From the NCBI GenBank assembly GCA_902566775.1, contig CACFKF010000004.1:20207-84206 (forward strand): a stretch of DNA of 64,000 nt, in the 5' to 3' direction. Both the position numbers and the translations under genes were made by a program. The notes beneath the pieces were generated by a model that saw only the letters and a list, made by a program, of their open reading frames with translations, did no database searches and was not told where the DNA came from. This stretch comes from an uncultured Pelagibacteraceae bacterium. Lineage in GTDB: Bacteria > Pseudomonadota > Alphaproteobacteria > Pelagibacterales > Pelagibacteraceae. Positions 20,203 to 29,894 of this stretch are shown in pieces. Within the stretch, counting starts at the first letter, position 1. Each line of letters starts with the position of its first letter.

Positions 20203-22020
20203 TTATTCAACTGTTACTGATTTTGCTAAGTTTCTAGGTTTATCAATATCACAATTTTTCAGTAAAGCGACGTGATACGCTAAAAACTGAATTGGAATGC
20301 TTAACAAAAAAGAATTTATAGTAGAATTTGTTTTTGGTATTTTAAATTTAAATCTAATATTTTCATTTGTAGTTTCAGAAGCATCATCAGTAATCATTAT
20401 TACTTTTCCTCCTCTAGCAATCACCTCTTGCATGTTTGATACGGTTTTTTCAAAAAATCTATCTTTTGGCGCCAAAACAATTACCGGCATTCCATCCTCT
20501 ATTAAGGCAAGAGGCCCATGTTTCATTTCGCCAGCAGCATAACCTTCGGCATGTATGTAAGATAATTCTTTTAACTTAAGGGCTCCTTCCATAGCAATAG
20601 GATAGGAATAGCCTCTTCCTAAATACATAGTACCTTTTGCTGTAATAAAATCTCTTGCTATTACCTGAATATCATTTTGTTTAGATAGTGTTTCTTTAAT
20701 TAAATCTGGAAGTTTTATAAGATCTAAGATCAATTTTTTATATTTTTCTATGTCAATATCGTTTCTCTCCCTAGATATTTTCAAAATTAACAAATAAAGA
20801 ACAAGCATTTGACCTAGAAATGCTTTGGTAGATGCTACGCCTATTTCGGGTCCAGCATGAATAGGTAAAACAAAATCTGATAATCTTGCTATGGAACTTT
20901 CAGTAACATTAACAATGCCACAAGTTTTAATATTATTTTTTTTACATTTTTCAAGCGCAGCATAGGTGTCGGCTGTTTCGCCAGATTGGGATACGAAGAT
21001 ATAAAGGTCATTTGAGTTTAATTTCACATTTCTGTATCTAAATTCTGAGGCTATATCTGCTTCAGTATCTATAGATGTGAATTCTTCGATCCAATACTTT
21101 GCCATTAAACACGAATGATAAGCTGTACCACATGCGATTAATCTGATTTTATTTATTTTTCTTGGATCAATAGGTAAATTATAAATATTTATTTCTTTGC
21201 GTGTTTTATCCAAATACTCGTTGATACATTTTTTTGTTGTGGACGATTGTTCGTCTATTTCTTTTGACATAAAGTCTTTGAAGTCACCTTTGTCAGCAAC
21301 ATTATCTTCATTAGATAATTCAAAAATTTCTTTGTTAATTTTTTTTTTTTCAGAATTGTAAAATTCTACTTTTTCTTTATAAAGCAAACAGAAATCACCA
21401 TCGTCTAAATAAGAAATTTTATTAGTCATTGTTTTAAGTGCGTAGGAATCAGAACCAATAAAATTTTCATTATGTCCATAGCCTACTGCTAATGGACTTC
21501 CTCTTCTTGCTCCAACAACAACATTTTTAAAATCTTTAAATATAACTCCTAAAGCAAAACTTCCTTCAAGTTTTTCTAAAGTTTTATGAATACAATTTAT
21601 CAAATCATCTGATTTTAAAAAATCAGTTAAAATTACGGTTATAACTTCAGTATCTGTTTGTGATTTAAATTTATACCCTTTATTAATATATTCTTGCCTT
21701 AGCTTATCTGAATTTTCAATTATGCCATTATGTACAACTGATACAACTTCTGAAGAATGTGGATGTGCATTAATTTTGTTTGGAATTCCATGTGTCGCCC
21801 ATCTAACATGGCCTATTCCAAGATCTCCGTCTGAAGGGTTTTGAAAAAGAATTTTTTCTAATTTATCAACTCTCCCAGAACATTTTTTTTCATTAATTTC
21901 GCCTCTGCTAATAGTTGAAATACCAGCTGAATCATAACCTCGATACTCCAATTTCTTTAATGCCCCAATGATGCTCGAAGATACAGATTTATTACTAACT
22001 ATTCCTACTATTCCACACAT
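20203..22020 (-). CDS. glmS: Glucosamine-6-phosphate synthase
   Basis: The 605-residue protein converts fructose-6-phosphate and glutamine to glucosamine-6-phosphate for peptidoglycan and LPS. The N-terminal class II glutaminase begins MCGIVGIVSN with Cys at position 2, and has LGIGHVRWATHG. Two SIS domains follow, with FVSQSGETADTYAAL and the C-terminal catalytic LAKSVTVE tail. No glmS ribozyme is expected or seen upstream, because the start overlaps the preceding glmU-like stop by one base. Confidence 0.98.
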   Translation of the reverse strand: MCGIVGIVSNKSVSSSIIGALKKLEYRGYDSAGISTISRGEINEKKCSGRVDKLEKILFQNPSDGDLGIGHVRWATHGIPNKINAHPHSSEVVSVVHNGIIENSDKLRQEYINKGYKFKSQTDTEVITVILTDFLKSDDLINCIHKTLEKLEGSFALGVIFKDFKNVVVGARRGSPLAVGYGHNENFIGSDSYALKTMTNKISYLDDGDFCLLYKEKVEFYNSEKKKINKEIFELSNEDNVADKGDFKDFMSKEIDEQSSTTKKCINEYLDKTRKEINIYNLPIDPRKINKIRLIACGTAYHSCLMAKYWIEEFTSIDTEADIASEFRYRNVKLNSNDLYIFVSQSGETADTYAALEKCKKNNIKTCGIVNVTESSIARLSDFVLPIHAGPEIGVASTKAFLGQMLVLYLLILKISRERNDIDIEKYKKLILDLIKLPDLIKETLSKQNDIQVIARDFITAKGTMYLGRGYSYPIAMEGALKLKELSYIHAEGYAAGEMKHGPLALIEDGMPVIVLAPKDRFFEKTVSNMQEVIARGGKVIMITDDASETTNENIRFKFKIPKTNSTINSFLLSIPIQFLAYHVALLKNCDIDKPRNLAKSVTVE

Positions 22021-22631
22021 TATTTTTTTCTTTTATAATTTTTAATTTCAACCTGTGAAGATCTTGTTAAAGCTAAAGCATTTTTTTTCACATTTTTTGT
22101 TATAACCGATCCAGCTCCTACAACGCTATTTTTATTAATTGTTATGGGAGCGACTAAAGAAGCATTAGATCCTATAAAAACTTTATCCTTTATATTTGTT
22201 TTGCTTTTTTTAATTCCATCATAATTGCATGTGATTGTTCCTGCTCCTATATTAACATTTTTACCTAATAAAGAATCGCCTATATAAGATAAATGATTTA
22301 CTTTTGATCCTTTGCCAATTTTGCTTTTCTTAACTTCAACAAAATTTCCAACTCTTGAACCTGATTTTAATATCGTGCCAGGCCGTATTCTTGCATAAGG
22401 TCCAATGCTTACATTATTTTCTATTTTTACATTCTCTAAATGTGAAAATGAAAAAATTTTAACATTGTTTTGAATTTTTACTTTTTCTTTAATTACAACA
22501 TAGGGATCTATTCTTACATTTTTTCCTATTTTAGTATCTTTAGAGAAAAAGACTGTTTCGGGAGCTATCATTTTAACTCCTTGTTTTGTAAATTTTTTTC
22601 TTAAATTCTCTTGTAAATTTGTTTGTTTCAT
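22020..22631 (-). CDS. glmU: GlmU acetyltransferase half only (glucosamine-1-P N-acetyltransferase)
   Basis: The 203-residue protein aligns with only the C-terminal half of bifunctional GlmU: a short linker helix, then left-handed beta-helix hexapeptide repeats. The segments RIRPGTILKSGSRVGNFVEV, NHLSYIGDSLLGKNVNIGAG and TITCNYDG match the acetyltransferase site, and His113 corresponds to the catalytic His of E. coli GlmU. The uridyltransferase Rossmann domain (about 230 residues) is absent; upstream is only a 71-base gap and then gph on the other strand. The UDP-transfer step must be encoded elsewhere. Confidence 0.88.
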   Translation of the reverse strand: MKQTNLQENLRKKFTKQGVKMIAPETVFFSKDTKIGKNVRIDPYVVIKEKVKIQNNVKIFSFSHLENVKIENNVSIGPYARIRPGTILKSGSRVGNFVEVKKSKIGKGSKVNHLSYIGDSLLGKNVNIGAGTITCNYDGIKKSKTNIKDKVFIGSNASLVAPITINKNSVVGAGSVITKNVKKNALALTRSSQVEIKNYKRKK

Positions 22632-22702
22632 CTATTAAGATTTCTTATATTAGACTAATAATGTTCTTTAATTCACAAATTATTTCTTATTAATACTTTT
22701 AA

Positions 22703-23392
22703 ATGAGTCAAAAACTAACAATAATATTTGATCTTGATGGAACTTTAGTAGATACAGCTCCAGATCTTCTAAACGCACATAACCATGTAATGAAAAAATT
22801 TGGTTACAGCTCAAGGAATCTTGATGAAATAAAAAATCTTGCAGGCAAAGGAGCTGCTGTAATGATTGGTAGGTCTATATGGGAATCTGCAAAAAAAGAA
22901 TTTTCTTCTATTGATGATCAAAAAACCAAAAATGAAATGATAGATGAGTTTATTAACTATTATGGGAAAAATATTGTTGTAAAAAGTAAACTTATAAATG
23001 GAGTTTATGAATTTCTTAAATGGGCAAAGTCAAAAAATATATCTATGGGGGTGTGCACAAATAAACAAGAACATTTAGCTGTAGATTTATTAAAGAAAAT
23101 AAAAATTTATGATTTTTTTGAATACGTTGCTGGTAGAAATACTTTTGAATACTGTAAACCTGACCCTAGACATATTACCAACATGATAAAAATTATGAAT
23201 GGGAACGTCAAAAAAAGTTTGATGGTTGGTGATAGCGAAAATGACGCCGAAGCTGCAAAGTCAGCTGGTATTTCAATGATACTTTTGGAGAATGGTTATA
23301 CCGATAAGAAAACTGAACAAATTTATCACAACCACTTGATTAAAGATTTTACTGGTATTGAAAAAATAGTTATCAATTATTTAAATGATTGA
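22703..23392 (+). CDS. gph: HAD hydrolase, phosphoglycolate phosphatase-like
   Basis: The 229-residue HAD enzyme begins with IIFDLDGTLVDTAPDLL (nucleophile Asp in DLDGT), has the motif II region GVCTNK, the motif III lysine in CKPDPRHI and motif IV MVGDSENDAEAA. The helical cap is the Gph/PGP type. It removes phosphate from 2-phosphoglycolate, which arises in DNA repair. It overlaps the LysE-type gene by 8 bases. Confidence 0.88.
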   Translation: MSQKLTIIFDLDGTLVDTAPDLLNAHNHVMKKFGYSSRNLDEIKNLAGKGAAVMIGRSIWESAKKEFSSIDDQKTKNEMIDEFINYYGKNIVVKSKLINGVYEFLKWAKSKNISMGVCTNKQEHLAVDLLKKIKIYDFFEYVAGRNTFEYCKPDPRHITNMIKIMNGNVKKSLMVGDSENDAEAAKSAGISMILLENGYTDKKTEQIYHNHLIKDFTGIEKIVINYLND

Positions 23393-23987
23393 TTTAAATC
23401 TTTTTTTTGCTTTAGTAAGCTTCTATTTTGTCATGTATGTAACTCCTGGGCCTAATAATGCTATGGTTCTTACATCGGGAATAAAATTTGGTTTTTCAAA
23501 AACCGTTCCTCATATGGGTGGAATAACAATAGGACATGTTTTGCAGGTAGTTTTAGTTTGTCTTGGCCTCGGCAAGTTATTTCAAATATTTCCACTAATT
23601 CAAAATATACTTAGAATAATATGTGCATTATACCTTTTATATCTTGGCTATAAAATTATTGGATCCTTTAGCAAAATCAAAGATGATGACTCAAGACCTT
23701 TAAAATTTTATGAAGCAGCACTGTTTCAACTTGTAAATCCAAAGGCATGGACTATTTCTACTATGGTAGCATCAGGTTTTTTGCCAACGGATGAAAAATT
23801 AATAATTTCAATTCTTTTTATTTCAATAACAGCTTTAATTATTTGTCCTATATCAATATCTATTTGGGCTGGTTTTGGTTCTGGAATTAGAAATTTAGTT
23901 AAAAATAATAAGAAAAAAGCAATTGTAGAGTACTTTTTGGCTATATTACTTTTAATAACTGCCATTTTGATTGTAATAGATAAATAA
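23385..23987 (+). CDS. LysE/RhtB family exporter
   Basis: The 200-residue inner-membrane protein has about six hydrophobic segments and the family motif FVMYVTPGPNNAMVLTSG in the first segment, then LYLLYLGYKIIGS and LVNPKAWTISTMVASGF. RhtB-type transporters export amino acids or small metabolites by proton antiport; the substrate cannot be told. It is coupled to gph. Confidence 0.9.
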   Translation: MIDLNLFFALVSFYFVMYVTPGPNNAMVLTSGIKFGFSKTVPHMGGITIGHVLQVVLVCLGLGKLFQIFPLIQNILRIICALYLLYLGYKIIGSFSKIKDDDSRPLKFYEAALFQLVNPKAWTISTMVASGFLPTDEKLIISILFISITALIICPISISIWAGFGSGIRNLVKNNKKKAIVEYFLAILLLITAILIVIDK

Positions 23988-24023
23988 TTTATTATTAGTA
24001 TTAAAAAAATTTAAGGAGATATT

Positions 24024-25526
24024 TTGATATTACATAAAGTAAAAGTTTATCCATCAAAAAGTAAATTAAATAAAAAAAAACAACTTGCTTGGAAAATTGC
24101 AGAAATAGCTAGTGACAATGCTAAATTAAACAAAGAAGCAATTGAAATGGTCATCAATAGAATTATAGATAATGCCTCTGTTGCTATTGCTTCATTAAAT
24201 AGAAAGTCTGTTATTTCTTCAAGAGAAATGGCATTAAAACATCCAAAAAAAAATGGGGCTACTATATTTGGTATTAATTCTAAATTAAAATTTGATTGCG
24301 AATGGGCAACATGGTCAAATGGGACTGCGGTTAGAGAATTAGATTTTCATGATACTTTTTTAGCTGAAGACTACAGTCATCCAGGTGATAACATTCCTCC
24401 ACTTATAGCCGTAGCTCAACAAAAGAAAAAAAGTGGTTTAGATTTGTTAAGAGGAATAATTACTTCTTATGAGGTTCAAGTAAATTTAGTAAAAGGAATT
24501 TGTTTACATAAGCATAAAATTGATCATGTAGCGCATTTGGGCCCTAGTGTTGCAGCAGGTATTGGTTCAATGTTAAAACTAAATACTGAAATAATATATC
24601 AAGCTATCCAACAAGCTCTGCATACAACTATATCTACAAGACAATCTCGAAAAGGAGAGATCTCCAGCTGGAAAGCTTACGCACCTGCACATGCTAGTAA
24701 ATTGGCTATTGAAGCCATTGATAGATCGATGAGGGGAGAAGGCGCACCAAGTCCAATTTATGAAGGAGAAGATAGTGTTATTGCAAGAATCCTTGATGGA
24801 AAAAAAGCTTTTTATAAAGTACCATTGCCAAGAAAGAATGAAGAAAAAAAAGCTATACTTGAAACATACACAAAAGAATATTCCGCAGAATATCAAGCTC
24901 AAGCATTGATAGATATTGCAAAAAAATTAAATAAAAAAATTAAAAATTTAAAAAAAATTAAAAAAATAGATATACATACAAGTCACCATACGCACAATGT
25001 AATTGGTACTGGCGCAAATGATCCTCAAAAAATGAATCCAAACGCAAGTAGAGAAACTTTGGATCACTCCATAATGTACATTTTTGCAGTAGCACTTGAA
25101 GATGCTGAATGGCATCATATAAAATCTTATACAAAAAAAAGATCAAATAAAAAAAGTACAATTAAATTGTGGAGATCAATAAAAACTCATGAAGATAAAA
25201 AATGGACAAAAAAATATCATGACCCAAACTCAAAAAATAAATCTTTTGGTGCAAAAGTTATAGTTACTCTAAGAAATGGTAAAAAAATAATAGAAAGTAT
25301 AAATAGAGCGGATGCCCATCCTTACGGCCAAAGACCTTTTGAAAGAGAAAATTATATTAACAAATTTTTTAACTTAACTGATAAAATATTAAGTAAAAAA
25401 GAAAGTTTAAGATTTTTAAAAATAGTAAAAAATTTAAAAAAATTAAAATCAGGTGAATTATTTAAGTTAAATATTGAAGTCAGTAAAAAATATTTAAAAA
25501 AAAATAATGCTAAGGGTATTTTTTAA
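24024..25526 (+). CDS. prpD: MmgE/PrpD family 2-methylcitrate dehydratase
   Basis: The 500-residue protein has the MmgE/PrpD pattern: NGTAVRELDFHDTFL near residue 105, HPGDNIPPLIAVAQ, and AHASKLAIEAIDRSMRGEGA. It dehydrates 2-methylcitrate to 2-methylaconitate. I chose the TTG at 24024 because AAGGAG at 24013-24018 lies five bases upstream. prpB and prpC follow on the same strand, fixing the role as the methylcitrate cycle for propionyl-CoA. Confidence 0.92.
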   Translation: MILHKVKVYPSKSKLNKKKQLAWKIAEIASDNAKLNKEAIEMVINRIIDNASVAIASLNRKSVISSREMALKHPKKNGATIFGINSKLKFDCEWATWSNGTAVRELDFHDTFLAEDYSHPGDNIPPLIAVAQQKKKSGLDLLRGIITSYEVQVNLVKGICLHKHKIDHVAHLGPSVAAGIGSMLKLNTEIIYQAIQQALHTTISTRQSRKGEISSWKAYAPAHASKLAIEAIDRSMRGEGAPSPIYEGEDSVIARILDGKKAFYKVPLPRKNEEKKAILETYTKEYSAEYQAQALIDIAKKLNKKIKNLKKIKKIDIHTSHHTHNVIGTGANDPQKMNPNASRETLDHSIMYIFAVALEDAEWHHIKSYTKKRSNKKSTIKLWRSIKTHEDKKWTKKYHDPNSKNKSFGAKVIVTLRNGKKIIESINRADAHPYGQRPFERENYINKFFNLTDKILSKKESLRFLKIVKNLKKLKSGELFKLNIEVSKKYLKKNNAKGIF

Positions 25527-25568
25527 TAAATAAAAACTAAAAATGCGTATATAGTAATATTATAGTTT

Positions 25569-26210
25569 ATGACTGAAAATAAAAATAGACAATTGTTTAG
25601 ACCTTTTGGCCCTAGTGTTGGCAAAACATCTATACCAAATGATGTTGTTGAAAAAATAAACAAATATGTCGATGACTTAATAAAAGATGATTTAAGAGCT
25701 AACAAACAAGATGCTGGTCCAAACCTAGCAGGAAATGTCAAACAAGAATTTGACCTGGATCAAAAATTTGCAAAGGAATGTGGATGGATTGAGTTTTTAA
25801 GCAAAGAATGTGCCTACTGGATAAGAGAATCTACTGGTAAAAAAATGACAAAGTTTCATTTGATAGGTACATGGATAGTAAGACAATTCCAAAATGAATA
25901 TAACCCTTTACATTATCATGGTGGACATGTTTCAGGTGTCGGTTATCTAAAGGTACCCAGCAGTTTTGGAGGAACTTTTCAAAAAAATAAAAAAAATAAT
26001 AATAATGGACAAATTCATTTGGTACATGGATCTAGACAATTTTTATCTGATTGTTTGTTTAAAGTTAAACCAAAAGTTGGCAACTTCTTTTTCTTTCCTA
26101 ATTACCTAATGCATACTGTTTACCCTTTCTATAATGAAAATGAGGAAAGACGGTCAATTTCGTTTAATGCTTTAATTGATGAAGAAATATATAACGTTTA
26201 TTCGAGTTAA
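25569..26210 (+). CDS. Putative 2-oxoglutarate/Fe(II) oxygenase-like protein
   Basis: The 213-residue soluble protein has a double-stranded beta-helix signature: NPLHYHGGHVSGVGYL (His115-His120 region), HLVHGS, FFFFPNYLMHTVYPFY (His182) and RRSISFNA (Arg195). This matches the 2OG-FeII_Oxy_5-like group of putative hydroxylases. The metal ligands would be two His plus a residue in HYHGGH; a clear HxD is not present. It sits between prpD and prpB with gaps of 42 and 8 bases. The substrate is unknown. Confidence 0.7.
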   Translation: MTENKNRQLFRPFGPSVGKTSIPNDVVEKINKYVDDLIKDDLRANKQDAGPNLAGNVKQEFDLDQKFAKECGWIEFLSKECAYWIRESTGKKMTKFHLIGTWIVRQFQNEYNPLHYHGGHVSGVGYLKVPSSFGGTFQKNKKNNNNGQIHLVHGSRQFLSDCLFKVKPKVGNFFFFPNYLMHTVYPFYNENEERRSISFNALIDEEIYNVYSS

Positions 26211-26218
26211 AAAAATAA

Positions 26219-27115
26219 ATGCATTTTGTTGAAAAAAAACCAGAACAAAAAAGAATTGATTTTGTTCATAAATTATCTTCAAAAAAAATATTAAGATTTC
26301 CAGGTGCTTATAATCCACTAACAGCCAAATTGATTGAAGAAATTGGTTATGATGGCATATATGTTTCAGGTGGAGTTATGTCTAACGATTTAGGATACCC
26401 TGACATTGGTTTAACAACGCTAAAAGATGTGAGTGTTAGATCTAATCAAATTGCAAGGGTTTCTAACCTCCCAACAATTGTTGATATTGATACTGGTTTT
26501 AAATCTTGTGAAGAAACAATTAAAACTTTTGAAAAATTTGGAATTGCTGCAGTACATATTGAAGACCAAATAGAAAGAAAAAGATGTGGTCATTTGGATA
26601 ATAAAGAACTTATATCAAAAGAAGAAATGATAAAAAAAATTAAAAAATGTGTGAATTCTAGAAAAGATCCTAATTTTAAAATAATTGCAAGATCAGATGC
26701 TAAAAATGTTGAAGGTTTAGAAAAAATGATTGAAAGGTGTAAATCTTATATTGAGGCAGGAGCCGATATAATTTTTCCTGAGGCTTTAAAAGATGAAAAA
26801 GAATTTGAAATAGTTAGAAAATCTTTAAATTGTTATCTTTTAGCTAATATGACTGAATTTGGTAAGTCTAAGCTGCTGAATTATAAAGAATTAGAAAACC
26901 TAGGACTTAACATTGTAATTTATCCAGTAACCACTCAAAGATTAGCCATGAAAAGTGTTGAGGATGGATTAAGAGCTATTTTTGCCGATGGACACCAAAA
27001 CAATATTATTGATAAAATGCAGACTAGAAAAAGATTATATGATTTAGTCGACTATGAAAAATATAACTCTCTAGATGAAAAAATATATAATTTTAATACT
27101 GACGGACATGAATAA
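26219..27115 (+). CDS. prpB: 2-methylisocitrate lyase
   Basis: The 298-residue isocitrate-lyase superfamily enzyme has KRCGHLDNKELIS as the catalytic K-x-CGH loop (near residue 120) and DIDTGFKS as the metal-binding segment. It cleaves 2-methylisocitrate to pyruvate and succinate. Its stop overlaps prpC by one base (TAATG). PrpB rather than oxaloacetate decarboxylase or PEP mutase is favoured by the CGH cysteine and the prpC neighbour. Confidence 0.9.
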   Translation: MHFVEKKPEQKRIDFVHKLSSKKILRFPGAYNPLTAKLIEEIGYDGIYVSGGVMSNDLGYPDIGLTTLKDVSVRSNQIARVSNLPTIVDIDTGFKSCEETIKTFEKFGIAAVHIEDQIERKRCGHLDNKELISKEEMIKKIKKCVNSRKDPNFKIIARSDAKNVEGLEKMIERCKSYIEAGADIIFPEALKDEKEFEIVRKSLNCYLLANMTEFGKSKLLNYKELENLGLNIVIYPVTTQRLAMKSVEDGLRAIFADGHQNNIIDKMQTRKRLYDLVDYEKYNSLDEKIYNFNTDGHE

Positions 27116-28239
27116 TGAACGATGAAATTAAAAAAGGCCTGTTAGGTATTGTTGTTGATGAAACAACCGTTTCTCAAGTAATGCCTGATATCAATTCTCT
27201 AACCTATAGGGGTTATGCTGTTCAAGACCTTTGTGAAAAATGTATTTTTGAAGAAGTAGCCTATCTAATTTTAAATGGAGAACTTCCTAATAAAAAACAA
27301 TTAAAAAAATTTATTAAAAATGAAAGATCAGAGAGAAATCTTTCAAAACAGATATTAAACGATATAAAAAAAATGCCTAAAACAGCACATCCAATGGATG
27401 TTATCAGAACTGCAGTCAGCTTAATGTCTTTGGAAGATAAAGATGTCAGAGATAATTCTCCAACAGCTAACATGAAAAAAGCAATCAGAATATTTGCCAA
27501 AACACCTGCTGCTTTATCAGCATATTTTAGAACCAGAAAAGGTAAAAAAATAATCAACCCTAAGAAAAAATTAACTTTTTCAGAAAATTTCTTTTATATG
27601 TGTTTTGGTAAAGTGCCTAGTAGAGATATAGTTAAAGCTTTCGATGTATCTTTAATTCTTTATGCTGAACACAGTTTTAATGTATCTACATTTACTGCAA
27701 GAACAATAACAAGTAGTTTGTCTGACATTCACGGTGCTATAACAGGTGCAATAGCAAGTTTGAAGGGACCCTTACATGGAGGAGCTAACGAAGAGGTGAT
27801 GTATATGATGAATAAAATTAAAAAACCTAACAATGCTTTTAAATGGATAAATAAAGCTCTTGATAAAAAAGAAGTTGTTATGGGTTTTGGACATAGAGTT
27901 TACAAAAAAGGAGATTCTAGAGTTCCAACTATGGAGAAATATTTCAAAAAAGTTGCAAAAGTTAAGGCAGACAAAAAATTTATTAAAATTTACGACATAG
28001 TCAAAAATGTCATGGTTAAAAGAAAAAACATTCATCCGAATGTTGATTATCCAACTGGGCCTACCTACCATTTAATGGGATTTGATACAGACTTTTTTAC
28101 TCCTATTTTTGTTATGTCAAGAATTACTGGTTGGTCAGCCCACATTATGGAACAACATGCTGCTAATAAGTTAATCAGACCTCTTTCTAAATATAGTGGC
28201 GAATCTCATCGTAAAGTAATGCTTCTAAATCAAAGATAG
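27115..28239 (+). CDS. prpC: 2-methylcitrate synthase
   Basis: The 374-residue citrate-synthase family protein is the short (type I) form. It contains LKGPLHGGANEEVM (His), MGFGHRVYKKGDSR (His and CoA site) and the catalytic Asp region FFTPIFVMSRITGWSAHIMEQ. It condenses propionyl-CoA with oxaloacetate. Context with prpD and prpB supports methylcitrate rather than citrate synthase. It converges on the methyltransferase gene with a 3-base gap. Confidence 0.92.
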   Translation: MNDEIKKGLLGIVVDETTVSQVMPDINSLTYRGYAVQDLCEKCIFEEVAYLILNGELPNKKQLKKFIKNERSERNLSKQILNDIKKMPKTAHPMDVIRTAVSLMSLEDKDVRDNSPTANMKKAIRIFAKTPAALSAYFRTRKGKKIINPKKKLTFSENFFYMCFGKVPSRDIVKAFDVSLILYAEHSFNVSTFTARTITSSLSDIHGAITGAIASLKGPLHGGANEEVMYMMNKIKKPNNAFKWINKALDKKEVVMGFGHRVYKKGDSRVPTMEKYFKKVAKVKADKKFIKIYDIVKNVMVKRKNIHPNVDYPTGPTYHLMGFDTDFFTPIFVMSRITGWSAHIMEQHAANKLIRPLSKYSGESHRKVMLLNQR

Positions 28240-28242
28240 ACT

Positions 28243-28893
28243 TTATTTTTTTTTGATTCTTGCAAAACGTTCAAAAAGTATTTTAATTTCGTATTGTTTA
28301 TTGGATGAAAACTCATCTATAGCTTTTTTAACACCTGGCGCATAAGATAAATTGTAATCATCACATAAAACTATTCCATTATTATTAATTACTATTTTGC
28401 AGTTATTTAAATCGTTTTTTACAGTTTCATAACTATGGCCACCATCAAGAAAAACATAGTCAACATTGCTTAAATCAATATTGGGCAATATTTTATTTGA
28501 GTCTCCCTTTATAATTTCTATATTTTGTTCAAATTTTTTAAGAAGTTTTCTAACAGAAGTTAGACTATATGGGTTTTCTCTTTTAATGTATCGATAATAA
28601 AACTGTTTTAACGGATTTTTAAAATTTACATTAGGTATAACTTCATGTTTTGATTTTTCATCATAATTGAATATATCTATTCCAATATACCTAAAATTGT
28701 CTTTATGAATTTTATATAATAATTCGCAAATATTTCTAGCAGTAACTCCTTGAAAAATTCCTATTTCTAAAAAATTTTTGGGACTTGATTTTGAAATTTC
28801 ATTCAAAAAAAGATTGCCTATATCTTTTTGCTTTAAACTAGTTTTTCTCCAGTACTTTTTGTAGTTCACTTTTAAGAAAAAGCTTCTGCCCAA
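28243..28893 (-). CDS. Class I SAM-dependent methyltransferase
   Basis: The 216-residue protein has SAM motif I FLEIGIFQGVTARNICEL, an acidic end of beta-2 (YIGIDIF) and VDYVFLDGGHSYETVKNDL near residue 130, typical of the Methyltransf_24/CmcI-like group often linked to glycan or natural-product genes. The extended start is a TTG inside the end of nrdB (22-base overlap); a GTG at 28869, just after the nrdB stop, would give 208 residues and is equally plausible. The substrate is unknown. Confidence 0.8.
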   Translation of the reverse strand: MGRSFFLKVNYKKYWRKTSLKQKDIGNLFLNEISKSSPKNFLEIGIFQGVTARNICELLYKIHKDNFRYIGIDIFNYDEKSKHEVIPNVNFKNPLKQFYYRYIKRENPYSLTSVRKLLKKFEQNIEIIKGDSNKILPNIDLSNVDYVFLDGGHSYETVKNDLNNCKIVINNNGIVLCDDYNLSYAPGVKKAIDEFSSNKQYEIKILFERFARIKKK

Positions 28894-29894
28894 GAACCTT
28901 GTGTGGAAGCTTTAGAATATTCTGTTGCTCTGCCTTCAAAAAAATTCATATGTTCGACTGCATTAAGCATTGTATCTAGCCATGTTAATGGATTTTTATC
29001 AATTTTGTAAATTGGTTCCAACCCAAGCTGTATCAGCCTTCTGTTTCCTATCCATCTAATATAATCTTTAATTTCTTGTGCAGTCAAACCTTCAATTGGA
29101 CCTTGTTGAAAAGCTAAATCAATAAATGCATCTTCATGAGAAATTATTGTTCTACACGCTTCATAAATTTCTTTTTTTAATTGTGGAGTCCATATTTCAG
29201 GCTGTTCTTTAATAAAAGTTTTAAACAACTTAATCATTGAATTGCAATGTAATGTTTCATCTCTAACTGACCAAGTTACTATTTGCCCCATACCTTTCAT
29301 TTTATTTTGTCTTGGAAAATTTAACAAAATTGCAAAGCTTGCAAATAACTGCAAACCTTCAGTGAAAGCACTAAAAACAGCTATTGTTTTTGCAATATCA
29401 TGGTGCGATTTTACATCAAAGCCTTGCATATAGTCGTACTTATCTTTCATCTCTTTATATTTCAAAAAAGCTGAATACTCAGTTTCTGGCATTCCAATTG
29501 TATCTAACAAATGTGAATATGCTGCTATATGAACTGTTTCCATTGCTGCAAAAGCTGACATCATCATTAATACTTCTGTTGGTTTAAAAACATTCATGTA
29601 GTGTCTAATATAACAATTACTCACTTCAACATCCGCTTGAGTAAAAAATCTAAATATTTGAGTTAATAAATTTTTTTCTTCAGGCTTAAGATTTTTTTGC
29701 CAGTCTCTTACATCATCTCCTAAAGGAACTTCTTCAGGGAGCCAATGAATTCTTTGTTGAGTTAACCATGCATCATAGCACCATGGATATCTAAAAGGTT
29801 TATAAACAGGATTTCCAATTAACAATCCCATTTTTTTTGGATTATTTAAAATTATTTGAGATTTTTTCAATTTTTCTACTGACATGATAAACAT
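28872..29894 (-). CDS. nrdB: Class I ribonucleotide reductase beta subunit
   Basis: The 340-residue ferritin-like subunit provides the tyrosyl radical. Counting from the first Met, the iron ligands are Asp88 (QADVEVSN), Glu119 and His122 (METVHIAAY), the Glu in FTEGLQLF, and RDETLHC. The radical Tyr126 is conserved at the H+4 position of ETVHIAAY. The C-terminus ends in SWAEAFS, likely the nrdA-binding tail. It overlaps nrdA by 19 bases from the first Met, or 10 from the Met three codons in. Confidence 0.97.
   Translation of the reverse strand: MFIMSVEKLKKSQIILNNPKKMGLLIGNPVYKPFRYPWCYDAWLTQQRIHWLPEEVPLGDDVRDWQKNLKPEEKNLLTQIFRFFTQADVEVSNCYIRHYMNVFKPTEVLMMMSAFAAMETVHIAAYSHLLDTIGMPETEYSAFLKYKEMKDKYDYMQGFDVKSHHDIAKTIAVFSAFTEGLQLFASFAILLNFPRQNKMKGMGQIVTWSVRDETLHCNSMIKLFKTFIKEQPEIWTPQLKKEIYEACRTIISHEDAFIDLAFQQGPIEGLTAQEIKDYIRWIGNRRLIQLGLEPIYKIDKNPLTWLDTMLNAVEHMNFFEGRATEYSKASTQGSWAEAFS

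Noticed and set aside
21960..22020. glmS ribozyme or leader riboswitch
   Set aside because: glmS starts within the last base of the preceding gene, leaving no leader.
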